Assembly (NCBI GenBank): GCA_028285005.1
Contig: JANQQP010000043.1
Span: 1-64,000 of the forward strand
DNA: 64,000 nt
Direction: 5' to 3'
Source of the DNA: Dehalococcoidia bacterium
Lineage (GTDB): Bacteria > Chloroflexota > Dehalococcoidia > Lucifugimonadales > Lucifugimonadaceae
This document shows positions 6,367-15,594 of this stretch, piece after piece (positions within the stretch are counted from its first letter, which is position 1; the number at the start of each line of letters is the position of its first letter). The position numbers and the translations under genes were made by a program. The notes under the pieces were generated by a model. The model worked only from the letters and a program-made list of their open reading frames with translations, was not told the origin of the DNA and ran no database searches.

Positions 6367-8960
6367 ACCTGTGCCACCGGGCCTTCGCCGCCTGTATCTC
6401 CGACTGGGCCGTTGCTCTCGCCCTCTGGCGGACTCGACTCTCTTCGTGAGCGAGCCATCTCGTCTACCCGCTTGGTAGCCTGCACCGGGCTGAAGCCGAC
6501 CAGGAATCCTAGCAATACGAGAACCCCAAACACGCTCGCAATGTTGCCGGCCGTGTAGATGCCGGTCCTCACTGATCTAATTTCAACTGAAGAAACGCCG
6601 GCTGGCATGCGTGCGAGTATGAGTCTTTCGACACCTACAGAGTCGACCTGCGTGCCGTTCACGAACACGCGCGTGCCTTCAAAGTGGGCCATTGGGAACA
6701 GGACCCAGCCGGATTCCGGCAGTTCAATATCGAAGGTCCAGCCGTCTTCTCCGGCCTGGTAGTTAGCGAGCGAGTGCGGGATGTCGTCCGGTTGCTCCTG
6801 CGCCGGCAGCCCGAGCAGTCCTTCGAGAAGCTCAATCGCTCTGGGATCGGCGGTCTTCGATGCGTGGAAGAGTAGGTTCAGGCCGAGGAATACCACCTCG
6901 CCGTCACCGTAGCGGTTTCGGGCCACCGCGACACCCTGCGCAGCCGGGTAGTCGAACAGCACCAGCTCTTCGTCCGCTCCCTGTGGTGTCACGCTATTCC
7001 AGGGCCCGGTCTCAGTATCGAACGGCAGCAGAGCGGTCCGCTCATCGCCCTCGATGAGAATTGCCTGTCCGATCTGGAGCACCGGCTCGCCGTGCACGCC
7101 CAGGAACTTCGACTGCCGTGAAAGCGGCGAGACGGGAGCGCCTGTGAGGTCGACGAGGAACCGCATGCCTTCCGATGCCAGGCGCTCGACTCTTTCATCA
7201 GCGCCACCGCGGCTAGCCGTTGTGAACCTGGACAACAGCACGAGGTCGAACTGGCGCAGGAACTCGTCAGAGTAGTCATCAAGGCTTGAGGATGAACCGA
7301 CGGAGATCTGCGGGAATACGCGGGATGCGTTCTCGGCTCCGGCTCCGATACCAAACACTTTGAGCGGAATGGTGAATGCTCTCGGCGCTCCGTCACGGTG
7401 ATAGAGCCGTAGCTCCTGCGAGCTGGTGACCAGTTGGAAGCCATCTGCTTCGAGCGCTTCGCCAAGGTCCGGTGAGATGAGCGGTTGCGGTAACAGGACG
7501 ACATCGTCTGTCCCAAGCCTGTCCAGCCTCGAGACGGCGAAGTCCAGGAAATCGTCTGTGAACGACTCGTTCACTCTCGCGAGTAGTGGCCCGGTAATGG
7601 AGCCTTGAAAGGCCCAGCCGAACACCTGCTCCCGCTCGCCTTCCGTAGTGAACAGCATTGTGGGGGCTGAGCCCAACAGGCTGAGGTCGGCTGTTGCGAC
7701 TCGCCAGCCGTCAAGCACGGCAAGCTGTTCGGCGACCTGCTGGATCTGTTCCGGGCGCTCCTTGTTGCGGACCAGTTCGAGCGATGGCTGGAAGTCCACG
7801 ACCACAAGGACGAGGATGCCGATCGCTGCGAGGCGCAGCCAGCGTCGTTCTGGCGCCACACCTTGCATGTAGACCTGCCTCGCCACGATCACGACAGTGA
7901 GAACCAGTCCAAGTGCTGCGAAGGTTGTGAACCTGCGTGCCCAGAAGAGCTCGTTACCAGGAAGGGCGCGCCATATGTCGACCAGGAATGTAGAGCCGAT
8001 CAGTGTGGTGATGAAGGTGACGACGACCAGAGCCTTCATCCACGTATCGAGCCGTTTCCACATGAATAGCGCGACGAAGGCCAGGATGATGGCGGTTAGC
8101 CCAATGTAGAAAATCTCGTTATCTGACGAGCGGAGCCCGGGGTTTAAAGCGACCGAAGGCGATGTGCTGGCAATCGCCTCGCTACCTTCTGTGTTGTCGA
8201 GCTCAGCAAGGCCGCCGGTGAGGGACGGAAGGAGCCACCAGCCGGATATCAACATGCCGGTTGCGAGTCCGCCAACGCCTGTCGCCACTACTCGGAAGCG
8301 TGCGCCCTTAATGAGCCAGTACATGACTGCGTACAGGCCCAGGCTGACGAGGAATATGCCGGCCATCATGACGTGCGAGAGAACGATGAGGCTGATCACG
8401 ATTGCGAGGCCGGTGAAGTTGCGCTTGCTGCGAGGGTTTTCGAGCACCTTTAGCAGGAAGTAGAGGGCGGCTGGGAGCAGCGCGGCAGCGGCGAGTCTCG
8501 GCAGATTGCCCTCGGCGAAAGCGACCCTGATGTTGTCGGGGAAGATGATGTAGAGGACACCGGCGACCACTGCCCAGAGATGCCCGATGCGCGGGGCGAA
8601 CAGCAGCATTGAGAGTCCGCCGATGAGCGAGGTGGCGAAGATGAACAGGTTGCCGGCGGTGAAAATGTTGTCTGTGACTACATGCAGTCCAACGACGGCG
8701 TAGTACGAGAGCGGCGGGAAGTAGCGCAGCAGCTGCTGGCCGTTGTACCAGGCCGGGAACATGTCCGGGTAGAGCTGGCCATCGGCAATCTGCTCCCTGA
8801 GATACACCGACTTGATGAGGTGGCCCCAGGCGTCTGACGACCACGGGAAGATGCTCTCGGCGTCGCGTGGGAAGACGACGCCGAAATAGACGACGAGTGC
8901 GGATATCAGCACCGCCAGCACACTGATCGCGTACTGCTCCCTAGGACGCAACTGCAGCAT
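6363..8960 (-). CDS. PTPS-related polytopic membrane protein with large C-terminal domain
   Basis: This 865-residue protein has a short cytoplasmic start, a first helix (about 10-30) and SSDAWGHLIK (D43), which resembles the conserved first-loop motif of the '6-pyruvoyl-tetrahydropterin synthase related, membrane protein' family (PF10131, from memory) and of GT-C enzymes. About ten helices run to roughly residue 395. A long extracytoplasmic region, in part amidotransferase/DUF4350-like, leads to a final helix near 810-830 and a charged tail. Members occur in XrtG loci of Firmicutes. It overlaps the upstream PTPS-like gene by 20 nt and the downstream surface-protein gene by 4 nt. It probably acts on a lipid-linked intermediate outside the membrane; the reaction is unknown. 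Confidence 0.7.
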   Translation of the reverse strand: MLQLRPREQYAISVLAVLISALVVYFGVVFPRDAESIFPWSSDAWGHLIKSVYLREQIADGQLYPDMFPAWYNGQQLLRYFPPLSYYAVVGLHVVTDNIFTAGNLFIFATSLIGGLSMLLFAPRIGHLWAVVAGVLYIIFPDNIRVAFAEGNLPRLAAAALLPAALYFLLKVLENPRSKRNFTGLAIVISLIVLSHVMMAGIFLVSLGLYAVMYWLIKGARFRVVATGVGGLATGMLISGWWLLPSLTGGLAELDNTEGSEAIASTSPSVALNPGLRSSDNEIFYIGLTAIILAFVALFMWKRLDTWMKALVVVTFITTLIGSTFLVDIWRALPGNELFWARRFTTFAALGLVLTVVIVARQVYMQGVAPERRWLRLAAIGILVLVVVDFQPSLELVRNKERPEQIQQVAEQLAVLDGWRVATADLSLLGSAPTMLFTTEGEREQVFGWAFQGSITGPLLARVNESFTDDFLDFAVSRLDRLGTDDVVLLPQPLISPDLGEALEADGFQLVTSSQELRLYHRDGAPRAFTIPLKVFGIGAGAENASRVFPQISVGSSSSLDDYSDEFLRQFDLVLLSRFTTASRGGADERVERLASEGMRFLVDLTGAPVSPLSRQSKFLGVHGEPVLQIGQAILIEGDERTALLPFDTETGPWNSVTPQGADEELVLFDYPAAQGVAVARNRYGDGEVVFLGLNLLFHASKTADPRAIELLEGLLGLPAQEQPDDIPHSLANYQAGEDGWTFDIELPESGWVLFPMAHFEGTRVFVNGTQVDSVGVERLILARMPAGVSSVEIRSVRTGIYTAGNIASVFGVLVLLGFLVGFSPVQATKRVDEMARSRRESSPPEGESNGPVGDTGGEGPVAQV

Positions 8961-10554
8961 CTGGCTCCTCTCCTGCAGCGGCGGGGTTCGAGTAGGACGC
9001 CGAGCTCGTGGGGCTCTCCCAGACTCGCACCCTTTCGAGGACTACTGAGGGGACGTTTAGCTCTGCGAGCCGTGAGACGATCTGCTGGTGGAAGATGCGG
9101 GCGAGGTTCTCGGTGGTCGGTGGAACGTCTTTGAACGGGTCCTCTGTGTTCAGCAGCGTCTCGCTGTAGTGCATGACCGTGGTGTCAACCAGCTCGCGCA
9201 CGTTCGCAAATCCGACGGCGAAACCCTGTCGGTCCGGCTCTGTGGTGACGAACGTGGCCTCGACTCGATACGAGTGATGATGAGGCGAGCTGGCTCCGGC
9301 CTGCGATTCGATGAAGTGACGCGCTCCGAAGAAAGAGTCGACCGACATCTCGAAGCGAGGACCGCCGTGTACACCGTTCATACCTGTGGCCGCAGGCTCT
9401 TCACCGATCTCCGTGGGCTCTTCGGCCGGTAATTCGACTGTGATCTCGTCGCCGGAAATTCGCAGGCGTGTCGGACGGAGACGACCCTCCGTGTTCATCA
9501 GGTCGCTGACAAACCTCATCATCGAGCCGATCAGCAGGCTGAACTCGGCCCGTTCCGGCGTCTGGCTCTGCAGCTTGGCCCATTCCACGGATTCGAACGC
9601 CTGTAGCGAGATGAAGAAAGGCGCTATGTCAGGCTGGTTCTCGACGATCAGGGTGATCGGATCGTCTGCGCCTCGGCGATCTGCGAGCGCGTCTCTGAGC
9701 GGGACATCTGGCTGTTCACCTGAAGTGAGCCGTTCGGACGCCAGCCGCAGCAGGTTTCCGACTTCACGGAGCGTTTCGGAGAGCACATTGCGCGAGTCCG
9801 GGTCCTGGAAAGCATCAGAGGCAGATGTATCCACGAGCGTGCCAAATGACCGTGAGATGAGTTGGCCGAGGGCGGCTGGGTCCGAAGTCAGCGGCTCCTC
9901 AGGCGGTACCTCAAAGGCAGCGTCCTCGTCATCTTCAACCTCATCGAAGTCCGGGAACTTAGGTTCAGGAGTTTCGTCAGCCGTGTCGTCGATGCCGATG
10001 TACCGGATGGTGAATGTGGATCCGATCGTCCTGTCCAGGATCGCCTGGCCCTGCTCGATGAGCGATCGGACTTCGTCGCCTGTCAGTCCGAGCGATTCGC
10101 CTATCTCTTCGTCCGAGCCAGGGTTGGAGAGTCGGGACTGGACCACTTCCTGGACCGGCAGCGGCATCTCCGAGACTGCGGCCATGATGATTGCGAGCCT
10201 GCCGTTAGTTGGGGGCTCTTCGTCACCCTCGGGCGTCGATGGTGCCGGCGGCTCTTCCGGCGGTTCGGGCGGCTCTCCGTCACCCGCGGTGGCTGCAGGC
10301 AGATCCGATTCGTCGTCAACCTGCTCTTCGGCAGCTTCTTCGTCGGATGGCGCGCCGGCAGGGACCGTAGAGCTGACTGCAGACTCTTGTTGCAGATGCG
10401 GTGCGCCTGTGTAGGTGCAGATGCATGGGCCGCCGTCGGCGCAGCCGGAGCAGCAGAACTCTTCGCCGTCCTGAACGAACGGGGTCCATTCGAACTCAGC
10501 AAAGCAGTTCGCGCAGGTATTGAGGTTGGTGGCGTCGGGGCCGGTTGTGGTCAA
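8941..10554 (-). CDS. Zn-ribbon / sigma4-like / PTPS-like fusion protein
   Basis: This 537-residue cytoplasmic protein has three parts. Residues 14-46 are cysteine-rich (C14, C17, C34, C35, C38, C44, C46), probably a zinc ribbon. A disordered Glu/Pro/Ala linker leads to a helix-turn-helix-like segment (about 130-180; EEIGESLGLTGDEV) resembling sigma-70 region 4. The C-terminus (about 400-515) resembles 6-pyruvoyl-tetrahydropterin synthase: H413 and H425/H427 fit the three zinc-binding histidines, and PTTENLARIF fits the family's P-T-x-E-N-l segment. The catalytic Cys that normally precedes HxH is absent (SSPHHHSY). Small PTPS-like proteins or domains are a known part of XrtG loci (TIGR03112, from memory). 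It is the first cistron of the operon. The Zn-ribbon and HTH additions suggest sensing or regulation, which is inference. Confidence 0.72.
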   Translation of the reverse strand: MTTTGPDATNLNTCANCFAEFEWTPFVQDGEEFCCSGCADGGPCICTYTGAPHLQQESAVSSTVPAGAPSDEEAAEEQVDDESDLPAATAGDGEPPEPPEEPPAPSTPEGDEEPPTNGRLAIIMAAVSEMPLPVQEVVQSRLSNPGSDEEIGESLGLTGDEVRSLIEQGQAILDRTIGSTFTIRYIGIDDTADETPEPKFPDFDEVEDDEDAAFEVPPEEPLTSDPAALGQLISRSFGTLVDTSASDAFQDPDSRNVLSETLREVGNLLRLASERLTSGEQPDVPLRDALADRRGADDPITLIVENQPDIAPFFISLQAFESVEWAKLQSQTPERAEFSLLIGSMMRFVSDLMNTEGRLRPTRLRISGDEITVELPAEEPTEIGEEPAATGMNGVHGGPRFEMSVDSFFGARHFIESQAGASSPHHHSYRVEATFVTTEPDRQGFAVGFANVRELVDTTVMHYSETLLNTEDPFKDVPPTTENLARIFHQQIVSRLAELNVPSVVLERVRVWESPTSSASYSNPAAAGEEPDAAVAS

Positions 10555-10817
10555 GCGAGATTCCCGGGGATTCGGACAATTGCAGCAACGTTGCCATTTC
10601 AGGCTATTGCTCGCGCACGCGAGACGCCCGTCTCATTAAGGTCACGAACGGTTACAAATGGGTAAAGATGGCCGCCCCGTTGGGTTCAGGCATCGTCGAA
10701 GAGCGACTGCCGCATCGGAGTTGGACGGCGCCTGGTGTACCTACAATGCGGTCAAAGCCACCGTCCTCGGACGATCGCTCCAAGGTGGCTATTTGCCTGC
10801 AAAACTGGAGGTGCTCA
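10555..10817. promoter_or_regulatory. Divergent intergenic region, exosortase operon / corA
   Basis: The 263 bp between two divergent start codons must hold the promoters of the leftward exosortase operon and of corA. I could not pick out convincing -35/-10 pairs by eye. A GGAGG at 10807-10811 is the ribosome-binding site that fixes the corA start at 10818. An ORF opening at 10545 in the corA frame runs through this region but lacks coding character. Confidence 0.45.
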
Positions 10818-11957
10818 ATGCAGATCAGGTCGTTCTATCTCAACTCCGAAGGGAAGATTGAGCATGATCTCTCACCCGAACGCCTGACCGAGGCTCGTGC
10901 GGACACCAGCGGACTGCTCTGGCTGGATGTCTACGACCCCGATTTCGAAGCCGAATCTTTCCTGACCGATGAGATGGGTTTTCATCCGCTTGCGGTAGAG
11001 GACGCATTCGCACGCCAGCACCAGCCAGCCAAGGTGGACGATTACGGCTCGCACCTGTTCATGGTCCTTCACGGCATCGACTACTCATCTGACGAGGACT
11101 ACGTCGAGACGGCCCGGCTGTCACTCTTTGTCGCAGAGGGCATGGTCGTGACATTGCACCGCGTTGGACTTATCTCGATCGACGCCGTTATCGAGCGGGT
11201 GGAGCGTAACGCTCGGCTGATGCAGCGGTCTGCGAGCCTGTTCTGCTACGTGGTTATCGATTCGCTGCACGACGCGATCCTGCCGACACTTGAACACATC
11301 TCAGAGGTAGCGTACGGCCTCGAAGAAGTGGCGATCGAGGCTCCTGGCAAGGAGGTTTTACAGAACATCCTGCAGTTGAAGCGTTCAACGATCCGCATCC
11401 AACGCACGATGGCGCCGCAGATCCGGACCTTCAATCGCCTGAGCCGGAACGAGTTCCCGATTATCGGTGAGCAGGCGTCGATGTACTTCCGTGACCTCCA
11501 GGACCAGACGATTCAGCTGGACGTGATCAACCAGGGCGTACGCGACACTGCTGACAACGCGCTCGCGACATATCTCTCATCCATAGGGATCAAGCAGAAC
11601 GAGACTATGCGCGTGCTGGCGATTGTTGCTGCCGTGTTCCTGCCTCTTAGCCTAGTCGCTGGCATCTACGGCATGAACTTCAGCAACATCCCTGAGCTTG
11701 ACTGGCGATGGGGTTACTTCGCTGTGATCGGACTCATGGCCAGCGTCGGGTTCGGTACTTTCTACTGGCTGTTTGTCCGCAGATGGAACTTGAACCTTAG
11801 ACGGGGCCGGCAGATGATGCGTGAGATCAAGCCGCCAATGGAAAGCGTCAGCCGGATGATGTCGCCTGTTGACGCGATGATCGATGTCACAGACAGCGCG
11901 GCGCGTAGCTTCACGAAGGTTGTGACTGACACTCTCACAGACAGAAAGACAAGGTAG
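10818..11957 (+). CDS. corA: CorA-type magnesium/cobalt transporter
   Basis: This 379-residue protein starts at the ATG after GGAGG. The N-terminal alpha/beta cytoplasmic domain opens with MQIRSFYL and contains the family's AVEDAFARQHQPAKVDDYG segment. A long helix follows, then two C-terminal membrane helices. The first is followed by YGMNF, the conserved GMN selectivity motif of CorA channels, and the second ends in an Arg-rich region. CorA forms a pentameric inner-membrane channel that imports Mg2+ and is gated by internal Mg2+. A C-terminal extension of about 60 residues past the last helix is longer than usual. A HAD-like gene follows after 4 nt, so the two are probably co-transcribed. 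Confidence 0.95.
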   Translation: MQIRSFYLNSEGKIEHDLSPERLTEARADTSGLLWLDVYDPDFEAESFLTDEMGFHPLAVEDAFARQHQPAKVDDYGSHLFMVLHGIDYSSDEDYVETARLSLFVAEGMVVTLHRVGLISIDAVIERVERNARLMQRSASLFCYVVIDSLHDAILPTLEHISEVAYGLEEVAIEAPGKEVLQNILQLKRSTIRIQRTMAPQIRTFNRLSRNEFPIIGEQASMYFRDLQDQTIQLDVINQGVRDTADNALATYLSSIGIKQNETMRVLAIVAAVFLPLSLVAGIYGMNFSNIPELDWRWGYFAVIGLMASVGFGTFYWLFVRRWNLNLRRGRQMMREIKPPMESVSRMMSPVDAMIDVTDSAARSFTKVVTDTLTDRKTR

Positions 11958-11961
11958 TTAA

Positions 11962-12681
11962 TTGCTAAGTGACCTCGAGAGCGTTCTAGGAGATACAAAA
12001 GCGCTCACGTTTGACCTGTTCGGAACCGTCCTGGACCTGGGCGGCAGCCTGACGCCATACATAGCTGACTTTCTCAAGGAGCAGGGCTCTAGCAAGGATG
12101 CGGGAGAGTTCTGGGCGCAACTGAGATACAGGCAGAGGATCGAGCAGTACCAGGACTCGCTGGTGGACCTCGGCCATTCCGGCTACCTGGAGACGGTCGA
12201 GAAGGCGTTCTCGTATGTGTGCAGGCTGAACGGTCTTGATCCCGACCGGCCGGCGATCAAACGCTGGATGGAGAGCTGGCAGATGCTCTCTCCATTTCCG
12301 GAATGCGTCGATGCCCTCAACCGCCTGAAGTCGCGCTTCAAGCTGGTGGCTCTCTCCAATGGCAACCCGTGGTTCTTAGACCATCTTGTGAAGAATCGGA
12401 TCAAGTACGACTTCGATGGCGTGCTGTCAGTTGAACTGGCGGGGTCATTCAAGCCTCATCCGGGCGTGTATCGAAGGGCGGCGCGGGAGCTGGACATGGA
12501 GGTTGGCGAAATGATCATGGTCTCTGCCAACTCGTTCGATGTGATGGGCGCCCGGACTTGCGGATTGCGCGGAGCCTATGTGAACAGGTACAGCCTGCCC
12601 TTCGAGGACACGCACGAGCGCTACATGCCTGACGTGACGGTGACCAACTTCACGGAACTGGCAGACGCGCTGGTTGGCTGA
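11962..12681 (+). CDS. HAD-family hydrolase, haloacid dehalogenase type II-like
   Basis: This 239-residue protein starts at TTG. HAD motif I is TFDLFGTVLD with nucleophile D18, motif II is the Ser of ALSNG, the Lys of FKPHPGVY is the conserved lysine, and motif III lies in VSANSFDVMGARTCGLRGAYVNR, the end typical of (S)-2-haloacid dehalogenases. A cap domain lies between motifs I and II. It could hydrolyse 2-halo acids or be a generic small-molecule phosphatase; the second Asp of motif I is displaced (DLFGT rather than DxDGT), which favours the dehalogenase branch. It sits 4 nt behind corA. Confidence 0.75.
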   Translation: MLSDLESVLGDTKALTFDLFGTVLDLGGSLTPYIADFLKEQGSSKDAGEFWAQLRYRQRIEQYQDSLVDLGHSGYLETVEKAFSYVCRLNGLDPDRPAIKRWMESWQMLSPFPECVDALNRLKSRFKLVALSNGNPWFLDHLVKNRIKYDFDGVLSVELAGSFKPHPGVYRRAARELDMEVGEMIMVSANSFDVMGARTCGLRGAYVNRYSLPFEDTHERYMPDVTVTNFTELADALVG

Positions 12682-12811
12682 ATAGGCCTGCTGTTTGTGT
12701 GGTCGTCTTGATCCGAAATCCAATGTTGGCGGATAACGTTGGAACTCTTAGGCCGCGAATTTCGTTTGGAATAGAAGACGACTGCGGCTCAGACACCAAA
12801 CTGGATCACGG

Positions 12812-14206
12812 ATGACCCTCACGAAAAAACTCCCAGGCTGGCTAATCGCCCTTTCGACGTTGCTGGTCGTGTCGGTGGCGTGTGCCAGCGGCGACTCGGG
12901 CGACGCGACTCAGACAACATCCACGACCGTGCCTACGGCGCAGGAAACTCCAACGGCCGACTCGGAACGGGCTGGCGTAGCGACAACCCAACCGGGCGAA
13001 GTTTCACCTGAACTGGCGGCGTACCTGGAGGAGATCGACCGCAGGATGGCCGCCATCCGTGAGATTCCAGTGGCTGATCCAGTTCCGTTCAGGTTCCTCG
13101 ATGATGATGCGATCAACGCGTATGTGCGAGAGCAGATAGACGATCCGGAGACGGTCGAGGACATCGGCAACTCGGAGATGCTGTACAAGCTTCTTGGACT
13201 GATCGATGCGGACTCAAGTCTTTTCGACCAGTACGCTGCGCTACTGGATGCGCAGGTTCTCGGCGCCTATGACCCTGAAGAGGAGGAGTTCGTGGTGCGG
13301 CAGCCGGGTGGCGAGTTTGGCGCTTCGCAGGAGTTCACCTACGCCCACGAGTACATCCATCGGCTGCAGGACGCCAAGTTCGGGCTGGACGAGATCATCG
13401 ACGGTCTTGAAGGCAACAGCGACCGCACCCTGGCCTTCTCAGCGCTGATCGAGGGTGACGCAACTACCGCCCAGCAGATCTACGCACTCAGACACCTAGA
13501 TTTCGAGCAGCTGACTGAGATCCTGGCGGAGTCGCAGGAGGCGGCTGCAGGTTCCAGAGACGCTCCGTACATACTTCAGACCGGCCTGGAGTTCCCGTAC
13601 ATCGAGGGTGCGAGCTTCGTCGACAGTCTGCGAAGCGCACAGGGCGTTGCTGGTGTTGATGCTGCATTCGCCAATCCTCCCGATTCGACGGAGCAGATAC
13701 TTCACTTTGAGAAGTACCTGAACCGTGAAGTCCCGGACGAAGTGGCTTTGCCTGAGATGCTGTTTTCGGCGAGTGGTCCGCTTGGCGCTGGATGGAGCAT
13801 CGTGGATGAGGATGTGATGGGCGAGTTCTTCTTGCGGGCGTGGCTGGAGGCGATTGGCGCAAGAAGCACGGATGCGGCCGAGGCTGCGGCTGGCTGGGGT
13901 GGCGATGCGTTGACGCTGGCTTCCAGCGATGATGGCGACCATGCTGTCGCTGCCCGCATCGTTTGGGACGACGGGACGCAGGACGCCGAGCAGTTCTTCC
14001 TGGTGCTGACGACGATCATGGCGGCCTCTCCCGAGTTCCGGAGGGTCGATATCGGACCGGACATCGGCATCCGGGCGTACGAGGCTGACGGCGGCGTGAT
14101 CGTCGTCGGGACGTTCAACGATGAGGCGCATGGCCAGGTAACGGCGTTCGCTGCCGCGACTGAGCTACAAGACGCCATGCCGCTGGTGCTGTCGCTGTCC
14201 GGGTAA
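12812..14206 (+). CDS. Lipoprotein with HExxH zinc-metallopeptidase motif
   Basis: This 464-residue protein has a lipoprotein signal ending in SVAC with lipidated C24. A Ser/Thr-rich linker (about 25-65) leads to a soluble domain. H179-E-Y-I-H183 followed by RLQDAKF is a zinc-metallopeptidase HExxH motif; a downstream Glu ligand is plausible (E201 or E215 area) but I cannot place it surely. The rest has no motif I recognise. It is anchored to the outer face of the membrane and may process surface or secreted proteins. It appears to be transcribed alone; the spacing to both neighbours exceeds 100 nt. Confidence 0.65.
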   Translation: MTLTKKLPGWLIALSTLLVVSVACASGDSGDATQTTSTTVPTAQETPTADSERAGVATTQPGEVSPELAAYLEEIDRRMAAIREIPVADPVPFRFLDDDAINAYVREQIDDPETVEDIGNSEMLYKLLGLIDADSSLFDQYAALLDAQVLGAYDPEEEEFVVRQPGGEFGASQEFTYAHEYIHRLQDAKFGLDEIIDGLEGNSDRTLAFSALIEGDATTAQQIYALRHLDFEQLTEILAESQEAAAGSRDAPYILQTGLEFPYIEGASFVDSLRSAQGVAGVDAAFANPPDSTEQILHFEKYLNREVPDEVALPEMLFSASGPLGAGWSIVDEDVMGEFFLRAWLEAIGARSTDAAEAAAGWGGDALTLASSDDGDHAVAARIVWDDGTQDAEQFFLVLTTIMAASPEFRRVDIGPDIGIRAYEADGGVIVVGTFNDEAHGQVTAFAAATELQDAMPLVLSLSG

Positions 14207-14331
14207 CAGCGAAAATCCGAGACCTCCAGACCGCCGCCAGAACTACTGCTCACCACTCGTTGCTATACTCGCCGCGCCGTCTGCGGACGGCCCTTGTATA
14301 TCCAATCCTGCACTCGGTTCGAGAACGAAAA

Positions 14332-15528
14332 ATGCCAGTAGACATCATCCTGCCCCAGTGGGGCATGGGCATGAACGACGGTACGGTGATCAAGTGGCTC
14401 AAGAGCGTCGGTGACCCGGTCAAGAAGGGTGATCAGCTCGTTGAGATCGAGTCATCGAAGGTAAACGCCGAGGTTGAGGCCACCGCTGACGGCACGCTTG
14501 GCCGGGTGAACGTAGAAGAGGGTCGCACAGTCAACGTGGGCACTGTCCTGGGGTTGCTACTGGCCGAAGGTGAGACTGAGGCAGATCTGCCAGACGAGGC
14601 AGCGGCACCTGCTGCCAATCCGTCCGCTCCCGCTGCCGCCAGTTCGGCGGCAGCCCCCGCAAGACCCGCTGGCAAGAAGGTGGTCGTTACGCCACGAGCA
14701 CGCAGGCTTGCCCAGCAGCTTGGTGTTGATGTTGAAACGGTGAATGGAACGGGGCCGAGCGGGCGCATCACCGAAGACGATGTGAAAGCGGCGGCCGAAG
14801 GCGGTTCGAGCCAGCCCGCAGCCGCGCCACCATCCACGATTCCGGTCAAAGAGACAATTCAGTTGACCGGGATTCGCGGGACTATCGCTCGACGCATGAG
14901 CGAGAGCGCCGCCATTCCCAGCGTCACGCTGAACACGCATGCCGATGTGACGCCTGCGATCGAGGCTCAAAAAGAGCTGCTCAAGGCGTGGCGCTCGGAG
15001 CGCATCAGGCCGCAGTACCAGGACCTCGTGCTTGCGGCGGTTTCAAGGGCGCTGGCCGACACTCCGCAGGCTAACGCGCACCTGGTTGGCGACGAGATAC
15101 GAATCTTCGAGCAGGTGAACCTCGGCGTGGCCGTTGCGCTGCCTGAAGGGTTGGTCGTGCCGGTGATCCATGATGCCGACAAGAAATCCCCGCTGGAGAT
15201 CGCGAAAGAGGTACGAGAGCTGGCGAGGGACGCAAAGGCCGGCTCATTGAGCGTCGACCAGATGACCGGAAGCACGTTCTCCATCACAAACCTCGGAGCA
15301 TATGACATTGAGGCGTTCGACCCGCTACTGAACCCACCAGAGATCGGCATTCTCGGTCTCGGCAGGGTTGAGGAACGGCCTGCCGTCGTCGATGGCGGGT
15401 TCGAGGCCCGGTCGATCGGTCACCTCAGCCTGACATTCGACCACAGGGCCTGGGACGGGGCGCCTGCGGCCGAGTTCCTGAAGAAGATCGTTGCGCACCT
15501 GAAGGATCCCGGCTGGATGCTGGGGTGA
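14332..15528 (+). CDS. 2-oxoacid/acetoin dehydrogenase E2 (dihydrolipoyl acyltransferase)
   Basis: This 398-residue protein starts at the ATG before PVDIILPQWGMGM; an in-frame start at 14260 would add an unrelated leader. The lipoyl domain (1-78) carries the lipoyl-lysine K43 in ESSKV. An Ala/Pro linker leads to an E3-binding domain (about 120-160, TPRARRLAQQLGVD). The catalytic domain ends in H371-R-A-W-D375-G, the HxxxDG acyltransferase site. E2 forms the core that passes acyl groups from E1 to CoA. The matching E1 alpha and beta genes are 14 kb away (28.8-30.9 kb) and no E3 is in the window. The AcoX-like gene directly downstream points to an acetoin-type complex, but pyruvate or branched-chain substrates are also possible. 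Confidence 0.9.
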   Translation: MPVDIILPQWGMGMNDGTVIKWLKSVGDPVKKGDQLVEIESSKVNAEVEATADGTLGRVNVEEGRTVNVGTVLGLLLAEGETEADLPDEAAAPAANPSAPAAASSAAAPARPAGKKVVVTPRARRLAQQLGVDVETVNGTGPSGRITEDDVKAAAEGGSSQPAAAPPSTIPVKETIQLTGIRGTIARRMSESAAIPSVTLNTHADVTPAIEAQKELLKAWRSERIRPQYQDLVLAAVSRALADTPQANAHLVGDEIRIFEQVNLGVAVALPEGLVVPVIHDADKKSPLEIAKEVRELARDAKAGSLSVDQMTGSTFSITNLGAYDIEAFDPLLNPPEIGILGLGRVEERPAVVDGGFEARSIGHLSLTFDHRAWDGAPAAEFLKKIVAHLKDPGWMLG

Positions 15529-15543
15529 TGCGAGCTTCGCATC
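15527..15543 (+). terminator. Hairpin at the E2 stop codon
   Basis: GATGCGA (15527-15533) pairs with TCGCATC (15537-15543) around a 3-nt loop and overlaps the TGA of the E2 gene. There is no T-run, so it is a weak terminator or a processing signal between E2 and the AcoX-like gene. Confidence 0.3.
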
Positions 15544-15594
15544 GCTGACAGAACCGGCCGTGTCTTGAGCCCAATTCCGTGTACTGTTTAGTGC

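Noticed and set aside
9386..10414. 342-residue rightward ORF antisense to the PTPS fusion gene
   Set aside because: Composition is extremely Ser-rich, no domain is seen, and the opposite strand carries clear Zn-ribbon and PTPS-like motifs.
10545..10817. N-terminal extension of CorA to 10545
   Set aside because: The extension has no CorA similarity, lies in the divergent promoter region and lacks a ribosome-binding site; GGAGG precedes the ATG at 10818.
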